Assembly: GCF_004421005.1 (NCBI RefSeq) | Contig: NZ_CP038026.1 | Location: 186,001-250,000, forward strand | Source of the DNA: Pseudoduganella plicata | GTDB lineage: Bacteria > Pseudomonadota > Gammaproteobacteria > Burkholderiales > Burkholderiaceae_D | Length of the DNA stretch: 64,000 bases | Reading direction: 5' to 3' | In this document: piece after piece, positions 26,114 to 34,360 of the stretch | Layout: the number at the start of each line of letters is the position of its first letter | How positions within the stretch are numbered: the stretch's first letter is position 1 | Program-made: the position numbers and the translations under genes | Notes under the pieces: model-generated | Database searches by the model: none | Seen by the model: only the letters and a program-made list of their open reading frames with translations | What the model was told of the DNA's origin: nothing

Positions 26114-27745
26114 TCGCGTTCACGCCCTGGCCGGAGGACGATGCGCAGCGCTACCGCGCGGCGGGCTGCTGGATCGACCTGCCGATGACGGACATCCTGG
26201 AGCGCCAGTGCCGCGAAAGTGCGGGTAGCAGCGCGGACGGGATTGCCGTGATCTGCGGCGAGCGCGCCATCACCTATCGCGAGCTGGACGCGCAGTCGAC
26301 GCGCCTGGCCGCGGCGCTGGCACGGCGCGGCCTGACTAAGGACGACACCGCGCTGGTGCAGTTGCCGAACGTGGCCGAGTTCTACATTGTCTTCTTCGCG
26401 CTGCTGAAGATCGGTGTCGCACCTGTCAACGCGCTGTTCAGCCATCAGCGCCTGGAACTGACGGCCTATGCGCAGCAGCTGCAACCGAAGCTGGTCATCG
26501 GGGCGGCCAGCCATCCGCTGTTCGCCGACAGCGCTTTTGCCGATGTGCTGCGCGCCCTGGTGCCGGACCTGGCGCACTTGCTGGTGCTGGGCGCCGGCCT
26601 GGAAGAGGTGTTGGCCGAGGAAGGCCTGGTGCCGGCGTTCGCGCCGTCCGCCGCGGGCGAGCCGGCGTTCGCGCCGTCCGCCGCGGGCGAGGTGGCGTTC
26701 TTCCAGCTCTCCGGCGGCAGCACGGGTACCCGAAGCTGATCCGCGCACCCATAACGACTACTACTACAGCGTGCGCCGCAGCGCCGAAATCTGCCGGCTG
26801 GACCGTGCCACGCGCTTCCTGTGCGCGCTGCCGGCGGGGCACAACTTCCTTCTGAGCTCTCCCGGTGCGCTCGGCGTGTTCTGCGCCGGCGGCGCCGTCG
26901 TGCTGGCACCGTCGCCCGAGCCGCTGGGCTGCTTCGCGCTGATCGAACAACATGGCGTGACGATGGCTGCGCTGGTGCCGTCCGCTGTGGTGCTGTGGTT
27001 GCAGGCGGCACCGGAGCGCCGCGCGCAACTGGCGTCGTTGCGGTTGCTGCAGGTGGGCGGCGCCAGTTTCGCCGAGGCGCTGGCCCGGCGCGTGCCGCAG
27101 GAACTGGGCTGCGCGCTGCAGCAAGTGTTCGGCATGGCCGAAGGTCTGGTCAACTACACGCGGCTGGAGGATCCGGAGGACAAGGTCTATACGACGCAGG
27201 GCCGGCCGATGAGCGAATTCGACGAAGTGCGTGTCGTCGACCTGGACGGCCAGCCAGTGGCGGACGGCGAGGAAGGGCTGTTGACGACCCGCGGCCCGTA
27301 CACGTTCCGCGGCTATTACAACGCGCCCGAGCACAACGCCCGCGTCTTCGATGCGGACGGCTTCTACGCCACGGGCGACCTGGTGCGGCGCAGTGCGGAC
27401 GGCTACCTGACCGTCGTCGGCCGGGTAAAGGACCAGATCAACCGCGGCGGCGAGAAGATCGCCGCCGAGGAGGTGGAGAACCTGCTGCTGCGCCATCCTG
27501 GCGTGCTGCAGGCGGCGCTGATCTCGGTGCCGCATCCGCTGCTGGGCGAAATGAGCTGCGCCTGCATCGTACCGCGCGACGGCGAGGACGTCCTGCGCCC
27601 GCCACTGCTGCGCCAGTACCTGCGCGAGCAGGGCGTGGCCGAATTCAAGCTACCCGACCGCTTCCGCATGCTGCCCACGCTGCCGCTGACGGCGGTCGGC
27701 AAGACCGACAAGGTGGCGCTGCGCGCGCAGACCACGATCCAATAG
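26110..27745 (+). pseudogene. entE: 2,3-dihydroxybenzoate-AMP ligase EntE, two close frameshifts
   Basis: ATG 26110 starts TPWPEDDAQRYRAAGCW, typical of DHB-AMP ligases, with NALFSHQ, then [11 protein letters not shown] (P-loop). Here frame is lost at the CCC run 26729-26731 and again at CC 26741-26742; one C added at each gives [16 protein letters not shown] and a 545-residue protein. Later motifs are intact: [69 protein letters not shown] and [10 protein letters not shown]. It activates DHB as acyl-AMP and loads it onto the EntB carrier domain. A perfect 30-bp tandem duplication lies just before the P-loop. Unrepaired, the second half has no start of its own. Confidence 0.88.
26631..26690. 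repeat. Perfect 30-bp tandem duplication inside entE
   Basis: Two identical 30-bp copies (26631-26660, 26661-26690) encode the ten residues [10 protein letters not shown] twice, in frame, in the loop before the P-loop of the adenylation domain. Perfect identity suggests a recent duplication. Confidence 0.85.
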
Positions 27746-27760
27746 ACGAAAGAACACATC

Positions 27761-28615
27761 ATGGCGATACCTTCGATTTCCTCCTACCCGCTCCCAGGCG
27801 AACTGCCGGCCAACCGCGTGCAATGGCACATCGATCCGACGCGCGCCGTGCTGCTGGTGCACGACATGCAGGATTATTTTCTGCGCTTCTACGGTGCCGA
27901 CAGCCCGCTCCTGACGACCCTGATCGACCATATCGCCCGCCTGCGGGCATGGGCGGACAAGGCCGGCGTGCCCGTCGTCTACACGGCGCAGCCCACCGAG
28001 CAAAGTTCGGCCGAGCGCGCGCTGCTGAACGACATGTGGGGTCCTGGCCTGACCACCGCCGATCCGGCGCTGCAGCACGTAACCGCCGCGCTGACGCCGG
28101 CGCCGCACGACACGGTGCTGGTCAAATGGCGCTACAGCGCGTTCCAGCGCTCCAACCTGCAGGACCTGATGCGGCAGTGGGGCCGCGACCAGCTGGTCAT
28201 CACGGGTGTCTACGCCCACATCGGCTGCATGACGACGGCGCTGGACGCTTTCATGCGCGACATCCAGGCATTCATGGTGGCCGACGCGGTGGCCGACTTC
28301 TCCGAGCGCGAGCACCGCATGGCGCTGGACTACGTAACCGGCCGCTGTGGCGCGGTGGTGGCGACGGCGCAGGTGCTGGCCGCGGGTACGCCGGTGGACA
28401 TCTCCTGGCTGCGCGCGCGCCTGGCGCCGGCATTGGACGACAACGGCTATGGCCCGGACGACAACCTGATGGACTACGGCCTCGATTCGCTGGAGGTCAT
28501 GAACCTCGTGGCGGAGCTGGACCGGTTGGGCATCAAGTTGTCGTTCGAGGAACTGGCCGTGACGCCGACGCTGAACGCGTGGCAAACGCTGCTCGAACGC
28601 AGGCAGGCGGCATAA
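27761..28615 (+). CDS. entB: Isochorismatase with aryl carrier domain, EntB
   Basis: 284 residues, same layout and length as EntB/DhbB/VibB. The N-terminal isochorismatase domain (1-205) shows LLVHDMQDYFLRFY (catalytic Asp), VVYTAQPTEQ, VLVKWRYSAF (Lys) and VITGVYAHIGCMTTALDAF. It hydrolyses the enol ether of isochorismate to 2,3-dihydro-2,3-dihydroxybenzoate. The C-terminal aryl carrier domain (215-284) has DDNLMDYGLDSLEVMNLV, with the Ser that carries phosphopantetheine and then DHB for the NRPS. The gene is intact, 15 bp after entE and 11 bp before entA. Confidence 0.95.
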   Translation: MAIPSISSYPLPGELPANRVQWHIDPTRAVLLVHDMQDYFLRFYGADSPLLTTLIDHIARLRAWADKAGVPVVYTAQPTEQSSAERALLNDMWGPGLTTADPALQHVTAALTPAPHDTVLVKWRYSAFQRSNLQDLMRQWGRDQLVITGVYAHIGCMTTALDAFMRDIQAFMVADAVADFSEREHRMALDYVTGRCGAVVATAQVLAAGTPVDISWLRARLAPALDDNGYGPDDNLMDYGLDSLEVMNLVAELDRLGIKLSFEELAVTPTLNAWQTLLERRQAA

Positions 28616-28626
28616 GGAGAGCGGCC

Positions 28627-29460
28627 ATGATGCTCGCAGACCAGAAGAACCTGGGTGCGGCGGCCAGTCCGCGCGCGCCGGAGCCGCCCGCCTTGCAGTT
28701 CGAGGGCCGCCAGGTCTGGGTGACCGGCGCGGGCCGGGGCATCGGCCACCAGATCGCGCTGGCGTTCCGCCAGCTGGGCGCGCGCGTGACAGGCATCGAC
28801 CGCAGTTTCGACCGCGAGGAGGCGGGACCTGCCGGCAAGCGCTATCCGTTCCGCACCGTCAGCATGGACATCACCGATCGCCCGCGCATCGCCACCGTCT
28901 GCCAGCAGTTGCTGACGGAAATGCCGCGTGTCGACGTGCTGGTGAACGCCGCCGGCGTGCTGCGTCTCGGCACGCTGGATTCGACCACGGTGGAGGACTG
29001 GCAGGCCAGCTTCGACATCAACGTCAGCGGCGTGTTCTACCTGATGCGCGAGCTGATGCCGCAGTTCCGCGCGCAGGGCGCCGGTTCGATCGTCAACGTG
29101 GCCTCGAATGCGGCGCGCGTACCGCGCATGAACATGCTGGCCTATTGCGCATCGAAATCGGCACTGGTGGGCATGAGCCACTGCGCCGCGCTGGAGCTAG
29201 CCCAGTACGGCGTGCGCTGCAACGTCGTCTCGCCCGGCTCCACCGACACGCCGATGCTGCGTTCCATGCTGCCGGACGAAGCGGGGATGCGGCGCACGAT
29301 CGAAGGGCTGCCGGAGCAGTTCAAGCTGGGCATCCCGCTGCGCAAGATTGCCACGGCGCGCGAGGTGGCCAACACGGTGCTGTTCCTTGCCTCCGACCTG
29401 GCCAGCCACATCACGATGCAGGAGCTGGTCGTCGACGGCGGCGCCACGCTGGCAGCGTAG
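28627..29460 (+). CDS. entA: 2,3-dihydro-2,3-dihydroxybenzoate dehydrogenase EntA
   Basis: 277 residues from ATG 28627, seven bases after AGGAG. It is a short-chain dehydrogenase: VWVTGAGRGIGHQIALAF (NAD binding), VLVNAAGVLRLG, GSIVNVASNAARVPR (Ser), YCASKSA (Tyr-x3-Lys) and VSPGSTDTPMLRSM. LRLG after NAAG and the position after entCEB identify it as EntA, which oxidises the dihydrodiol to 2,3-dihydroxybenzoate with NAD+. The N-terminus is about 25 residues longer than usual EntA. A small repeat hairpin follows before the RND genes. Confidence 0.92.
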   Translation: MMLADQKNLGAAASPRAPEPPALQFEGRQVWVTGAGRGIGHQIALAFRQLGARVTGIDRSFDREEAGPAGKRYPFRTVSMDITDRPRIATVCQQLLTEMPRVDVLVNAAGVLRLGTLDSTTVEDWQASFDINVSGVFYLMRELMPQFRAQGAGSIVNVASNAARVPRMNMLAYCASKSALVGMSHCAALELAQYGVRCNVVSPGSTDTPMLRSMLPDEAGMRRTIEGLPEQFKLGIPLRKIATAREVANTVLFLASDLASHITMQELVVDGGATLAA

Positions 29461-29485
29461 CGCAGGCTGGGGGCAGGCGCCGATA

Positions 29486-29502
29486 TCGGGGCCTGTCCCC
29501 GA
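29486..29502. repeat. REP-like hairpin between entA and the RND genes
   Basis: TCGGGG-CCTGT-CCCCGA. The core GGGGCCTGTCCCC matches the GGAGCCTGTCACC units at 19479 and 19504 in family pattern. In the middle of the operon it could attenuate transcription or protect mRNA ends. Confidence 0.55.
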
Positions 29503-29546
29503 CGTGAAGTTCCCGAAGTCAGTAACAATAACAAGTAAGAGACCAC

Positions 29547-30704
29547 ATGCACATCACACTCCGCCGCTTGCCGGCACTGGCCGCAGTCCTGCTGGCCGCT
29601 TGCAGCGAGCCCCCATCCGCGCCACCGCCCGAGCAGCCGCCGACGGTTGCCGTCCTGACGGTGCGCCACGAACCCGTCCCGCTGCGCGCCGAATTGCCCG
29701 GTCGTGTGACGGCCCTGCGCGTGGCGGAAATCCGGCCGCAGGTGGGCGGCGTCATCGTGCGCCGCTACTTCGAGGAAGGCACGGACGTGCAGGCCGGCGC
29801 GCTGCTGTACGAGATTGGCAGCGACAGCCACGCGGCCCGGGCCGAGCAGGCCGCCGCGGAGCTGGCGATCGAACAGGCGGCGCTGGTCAACCTGCGCATC
29901 ATCGCGGAACGCTATCGCCGCCTGATCGAGAGCAAGACGGTTACGCAGCAGGACCACGACCTGGCACAGGCCAACCATGAACAGGGCCTGGCGCGCGTCA
30001 AGGCGCGTCAGGCCGCGCTGCGCACGGCGCAGATCGACCTGCAGCGCACGCGGATCCGCGCGCCGATCGCGGGCCGCATCGGCCGCTCGGCCGTCACGGA
30101 AGGCGCGCTGGTGGCCGGCGAACAGGCCGAAGCCCTGGCGCGCATCCAGCAGCTCGATCCCATCCACGTCGATATCGTCCAGTCCAGCCAGCAGCTGACG
30201 CAACTGCGGCGCCAGCTGGGCAGCGGCGCCCTGCAGCCGGGCAAGGCGGCGGTGACCTTGCTGCTGGAGGACGGCCAGCCGTACCCGCACCAGGGCACGC
30301 TCAAGTTCACGGAAATGAACGTGGATGGTGCCACCGGCTCCGTGACGTTGCGCGCCAGCTTCCCCAATCCGGCGAAGCTGCTGGTGCCCGGCATGTACGT
30401 GCGCGCGTCGGTCGAACAGGGCATGCAGCCCGATGCCGTGCTGCTGCCGCGCCAGGCCGTGCGCCACAACGAACGCAATGAAGCCACCGCCTGGGTGGTG
30501 GGACGCGACGGCAGGATCGAGCAGCGCGCGCTGGACGTCATCGGCAGCCACGGCGACGGCTGGGCCGCGCGGGCCGGGCTGAAGGCCGGCGACAAGGTGG
30601 TCGTGGAGGGCGGCAGCAAGGTGGCGCCCGGTGCGGCCGTCACAGCCGTCGAGTGGCAGGGCCGCACGGCGGCCGCGCCGGCGGCCAGGCCGGTGAAGGG
30701 CTGA
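29547..30704 (+). CDS. RND efflux periplasmic adaptor (AcrA/MexA-type lipoprotein)
   Basis: 385 residues. Lipoprotein signal LAAVLLAACS anchors it in the inner membrane. The lipoyl halves are RVAEIRPQVGGVIVRRYFEEG and RTRIRAPIAGRIGRSAVTEG, flanking an alpha-hairpin (about 95-165) with the usual RYRRLIESKTVTQQDHDLA, then barrel and proximal domains ending GLKAGDKVVVEGGSKV. It links the RND pump encoded 1 bp downstream to an outer-membrane channel. Inside a siderophore operon, export of the newly made catecholate is the likely task; multidrug export is the alternative. Confidence 0.9.
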   Translation: MHITLRRLPALAAVLLAACSEPPSAPPPEQPPTVAVLTVRHEPVPLRAELPGRVTALRVAEIRPQVGGVIVRRYFEEGTDVQAGALLYEIGSDSHAARAEQAAAELAIEQAALVNLRIIAERYRRLIESKTVTQQDHDLAQANHEQGLARVKARQAALRTAQIDLQRTRIRAPIAGRIGRSAVTEGALVAGEQAEALARIQQLDPIHVDIVQSSQQLTQLRRQLGSGALQPGKAAVTLLLEDGQPYPHQGTLKFTEMNVDGATGSVTLRASFPNPAKLLVPGMYVRASVEQGMQPDAVLLPRQAVRHNERNEATAWVVGRDGRIEQRALDVIGSHGDGWAARAGLKAGDKVVVEGGSKVAPGAAVTAVEWQGRTAAAPAARPVKG

Positions 30705-30705
30705 C

Positions 30706-33700
30706 GTGCTGTCGCGCTTCTTTATCGAACGCCCCGTGCTGGCGTGGGTGCTGGCGATCGTGCTGATGCTGGCTGGCGGCGTGGCGCTGTGGCGCATGCC
30801 GGTGGCGCAGTATCCGGACATCGCGCCACCCGTCGTGCGCGTGGCCGCCACGTACCCCGGCGCTTCGGCCACCGTCGTCGAAAACGCCGTCACGCAGGTG
30901 CTGGAGCAGGAGCTGAAAGGTGTCGAGGGCCTGCTGTACTTCGACGCCGCCAGTAATTCCTCCGGCGAGGCGGAGCTGATGCTGACGTTCCGCCAGGGGC
31001 TCGATCCCGTGCTGGCGCAGCTGCAGGTGCAGAACAAGGTCAACCAGGTCACTTACCGGTTGCCCCGTGCCGTGCAGCAGAACGGCCTGTCCGTCAGCGC
31101 GCTCCAGAACAGCTTCCTCATGGTGGCCGTGTTTGCCGACCGCAGCGGCCGGCGCAGCGACGCCGACATCGCCGACTGGATGAGCGGGCAGGTGGTGGAT
31201 GCCGTCAGCCGTGTGCCCGGCGTCGGCCAGATCCGCAACTTCGGCGCGCCCTATGCGATGCGCGTCTGGCTCGATCCGCACAAGCTGCACAACTACGGCC
31301 TGATGCCGGGCGACGTGATCGACGCGATCGAGGCGCAGAACACGGAAGTGCCGGTGGGTGAGCTGGGCGCGCGGCCGTCGGCCGCGGGCCAGCAGCTGAA
31401 CGTCACCGTGACGGCGCTGTCGCGCCTGCGCACGCCGCAGCAGTTCCGCGCGCTGGTCGTCAAGACGGCCGGCGACGGCGCTGCCGTGCGGCTGGAGGAC
31501 GTGGCCCGCGTGGAGATCGGCAGCGAAAACTATGGCAGCACGTCGCGCCTGGATGGCCTGCCAGCGTCCGGCTTCGCCGTGCTGCTGGCACCGGGCGCCA
31601 ACGCGCTGACGACGGCGGCCGGCGTGCGCGCCAGGATCGCCGCGCTGGCGTTCCCGCCTGGCGTCGAGGTTACGTATCCCGAGGACGCGACGCGCTTCGT
31701 CAAGCGCTCGATTGCCAAGGTGGCGGTCACGCTGCTCGAAGCGGTCGTGCTGGTGGGCGCCGTGATGTTCCTGTTCCTGGGCGGCTGGCGTGCCACGCTG
31801 GTGCCGCTGGTGACGGTGCCCGTGGTGCTGCTGGGGACGTGCGCCGTGCTGGCCGCCTGCGGCTATTCGGTCAACACGCTGACCTTGTTCGGCATGGTGC
31901 TGGCCATCGGCCTGCTGGTGGACGACTCCATCGTCGTGGTCGAAAACGTCGAGCGCACGATGCGCGAGGAAGGGCTGGACGAGCGCGCCGCCACCCTGGT
32001 ATCGATGCGAGGCATCGGCGGCGCGCTGGCCGGCATCGCGCTGGTGCTGGGCGCGGTGTTCGTGCCGATGGCGTTCTTCCCCGGCTCCGTCGGCGTGATC
32101 TACCGCCAGTTCGCCGTCACGCTGGTGACGGCGATGGCGCTCTCCGTCATCGTAGCCGTCGTGCTGACGCCCGTCCTGTGCGCCAGCCTGCTGCGCCCCG
32201 CCGCGCATGCGGCGGGCGGCCTGCACGAACGCCTGCAGCGGCGCTACAACGGTGTGCTGGGCAGGATGCTGGGACGTCCGCTGCGCTGGCTGCTGGTCTA
32301 TGGCGGCCTGCTGGCGCTGGCGGCGTACGGCTACGTGGGCCTGCCGACGGCATTCCTGCCGGAGGACGACCAGGGCACGGTGATGGTGAAGTTCGCGTTG
32401 CCGCCGGGGGCGCCGTACGAGCGCACCGCCGCGCTGGCCGCCCAGGTCGAGCGTCACTTTCTCGGAGCGGAAAAGGCCAATGTGGACAATATCTTCACGA
32501 TTGCCGGCTTCGGCAACAACGGCGGCGGCCAGAACGCCGGCATGGCGTTCGTCAACCTGAAAGCGTGGGAAGCGCGCGCGGGCGGCGACAACACGGCGCA
32601 GGCCATTGCCGCCCGCGCCACGACGGCGCTGGCGACAGTGCCGGACGCACGCGTGTTCGCCATGGTGCCGCCGCCGATCGACGGCCTGGGTCAGGCCGGC
32701 GGGCTGGAATTCTGGCTGCAGGATGCCGCCGGCGAAGGCCCGGCCGTGCTGGCCGCCACCGCCGCAAAGCTGTCGCAGCAGGCCGGCGAGCTGCCGGGCA
32801 TGATGTACGTGGACGCGGACGGCGCCATCGACGCGCCGCAGCTGCGCATCGATATCGACCAGGTACGCGCCCGCACGCTGGGACTCGATCTGGACGACGT
32901 CAACGCCGCGCTGGGCGCCGCGTGGGGCGGCGTGTATGTCAACGACTTCATCGACCGTGGCCGCATCCGCCGCGTGCTGGTGCAGGCGGACGCGCCGTAT
33001 CGCGCCGCGCCGGAGGACCTGCAGCACTGGTTCGTACGGGGCACGGGCGGCGCCATGACGCCTCTGACGGCGTTCTCCGCCACGCGGTGGGACGCCGGAC
33101 CCGGCCAGCTGCGCCGCTTTAACGGCATGCCGGCCGTGCAGATGTCCGCCGCCGCGGCGCCGGGCGCCAGTTCCGGCCCGCTGATGGACGGCATCGAGGC
33201 ACTCGCCGCGAAGCAGCCCGGCACGGCGCTGGCGTGGAGCGGCCTGTCGTACCAGGACCGGCTGTCGGCCGGCCAGGCGCCGCTGCTGTACTGCGCGTCG
33301 ATCCTGTTCGTGTTTCTGTGCCTGGCCGCGCTGTACGGCAGCTGGTCGATTCCGTTTTCCGTGCTGCTGGCCATTCCGCTGGGCGTGCTGGGCGCCGTCG
33401 CCGGCGCGTGGCTGGGCGGGATGGGGCGCGACATCTTCTTCCAGGTGGGCGTGCTGACGACCGTGGGCCTGTCGGCCAAGAACGCGATCCTGATCGTCGA
33501 ATTCGCCGAGCATGCGCGACGCGCCGGCAGCACGGCGCTGGCGGCTGTCACGCACGCCGCCGCGCAGCGCCTGCGTCCCATCGTCATGACGTCGCTGGCG
33601 TTCGGTGCCGGCATCGTGCCGCTGCTGCTGGCAAGCGGACCCGGTGCTGCAGCCCAGCGGGCCATCGGCGCCAGTGTGCTGGGCGGCGTGCTGTCCGCCA

Positions 33701-33807
33701 CCGTGCTGGGCGTCTTCCTGATTCCATTGTGCTACCTGCTGGTGGCGCGCCTGGCGCCGCGCGCCCCGGCGCGCGCCGGCGCCACTTCCGGTATTCAAAC
33801 GATATGA
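30706..33807 (+). CDS. RND-family efflux permease (AcrB/MexB-type)
   Basis: 1033 residues, standard HAE1 length, with GTG start at 30706 one base after the adaptor stop. FFIERPVLAWVLAIVLMLAGG is the first helix. The proton-relay Asp pair is in AIGLLVDDSIVVVENVERTM and the Lys in VGLSAKNAILIVEFAEHARR; PMAFFPGSVGVIYRQFAVT is the typical loop. It forms a proton-driven trimer in the inner membrane. No outer-membrane factor is encoded nearby, so it would borrow a chromosomal TolC. The stop overlaps the next start as ATGA, which supports membership in the siderophore operon. Confidence 0.92.
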   Translation: MLSRFFIERPVLAWVLAIVLMLAGGVALWRMPVAQYPDIAPPVVRVAATYPGASATVVENAVTQVLEQELKGVEGLLYFDAASNSSGEAELMLTFRQGLDPVLAQLQVQNKVNQVTYRLPRAVQQNGLSVSALQNSFLMVAVFADRSGRRSDADIADWMSGQVVDAVSRVPGVGQIRNFGAPYAMRVWLDPHKLHNYGLMPGDVIDAIEAQNTEVPVGELGARPSAAGQQLNVTVTALSRLRTPQQFRALVVKTAGDGAAVRLEDVARVEIGSENYGSTSRLDGLPASGFAVLLAPGANALTTAAGVRARIAALAFPPGVEVTYPEDATRFVKRSIAKVAVTLLEAVVLVGAVMFLFLGGWRATLVPLVTVPVVLLGTCAVLAACGYSVNTLTLFGMVLAIGLLVDDSIVVVENVERTMREEGLDERAATLVSMRGIGGALAGIALVLGAVFVPMAFFPGSVGVIYRQFAVTLVTAMALSVIVAVVLTPVLCASLLRPAAHAAGGLHERLQRRYNGVLGRMLGRPLRWLLVYGGLLALAAYGYVGLPTAFLPEDDQGTVMVKFALPPGAPYERTAALAAQVERHFLGAEKANVDNIFTIAGFGNNGGGQNAGMAFVNLKAWEARAGGDNTAQAIAARATTALATVPDARVFAMVPPPIDGLGQAGGLEFWLQDAAGEGPAVLAATAAKLSQQAGELPGMMYVDADGAIDAPQLRIDIDQVRARTLGLDLDDVNAALGAAWGGVYVNDFIDRGRIRRVLVQADAPYRAAPEDLQHWFVRGTGGAMTPLTAFSATRWDAGPGQLRRFNGMPAVQMSAAAAPGASSGPLMDGIEALAAKQPGTALAWSGLSYQDRLSAGQAPLLYCASILFVFLCLAALYGSWSIPFSVLLAIPLGVLGAVAGAWLGGMGRDIFFQVGVLTTVGLSAKNAILIVEFAEHARRAGSTALAAVTHAAAQRLRPIVMTSLAFGAGIVPLLLASGPGAAAQRAIGASVLGGVLSATVLGVFLIPLCYLLVARLAPRAPARAGATSGIQTI

Positions 33808-34064
33808 GCTTACTTTTTCTGATCCTGGGCACGGCCGGTTGCGCCGTGCTGTACCTGAGCCACCGCCACCAGGGCTGGTTGCGCCAGCCGCTGCCCCGTG
33901 CCGCCCGCGTGGCCGGCGCGGCACTGCTGGGCACATCGCTGGCGGCGGCGCTGGCCGCGTGGACGCCGCTGACGGCCGTCTTCGCGTGGCTGGTGCTGGC
34001 GATGCTGGCCTGGGGCCTGCTGCCGTTCGTCTCGCTGCTGCTGGAGGGCCGCCATGAGCGCTGA
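33804..34064 (+). CDS. DUF3325-like small membrane protein
   Basis: 86 residues with three hydrophobic helices: MSLLFLILGTAGCAVLYLS, VAGAALLGTSLAAALAAW, then VFAWLVLAMLAWGLLPFVSLL. Size, helix layout and position between an exporter and DUF3649/PepSY genes match DUF3325 proteins found in iron-uptake operons of proteobacteria. Its role is not known; with the PepSY protein it may belong to a ferric-siderophore reduction or export unit. It overlaps the RND stop by 4 bp and the next gene by 11 bp. Confidence 0.7.
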   Translation: MSLLFLILGTAGCAVLYLSHRHQGWLRQPLPRAARVAGAALLGTSLAAALAAWTPLTAVFAWLVLAMLAWGLLPFVSLLLEGRHER

Positions 34065-34359
34065 AATGGGCGATAAAACCAAGCGCGCACCGATCCGCCC
34101 GGACTGGTGGGGCAAGACCTTTGCCGGCGCCGTGCTGGGTGCCACGCTGGCGTTCGCGCTGGCCGGGATCTTCGCGTGGGCCGGCCCGGGCGGCATTGCC
34201 CCGCCGGACAAATCGCAGTTCGTCATGTGGCTGATCGCGCCGGTCTGGATGACGGTGTTCGGCTTCGTCTGGCTGTTCCGCAGCGGGATGCTGGCGCTGC
34301 TGTGGCTGGGCGGCGCCAACCTGCTGGCCTGGGGCCTGCTGTTTCTGGTAAGGGGCTGA
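34054..34359 (+). CDS. DUF3649-like small membrane protein
   Basis: 101 residues with a charged N-terminus (KTKRAPIRPDWWGKTFAGAV) and three membrane helices; Trp/Phe-rich IAPVWMTVFGFVWLFRSG is characteristic. DUF3649 proteins regularly lie next to PepSY-domain ferric-siderophore genes, as here (1 bp gap to the PepSY gene). Biochemical role unknown. Confidence 0.7.
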   Translation: MSAEMGDKTKRAPIRPDWWGKTFAGAVLGATLAFALAGIFAWAGPGGIAPPDKSQFVMWLIAPVWMTVFGFVWLFRSGMLALLWLGGANLLAWGLLFLVRG

Positions 34360-34360
34360 C

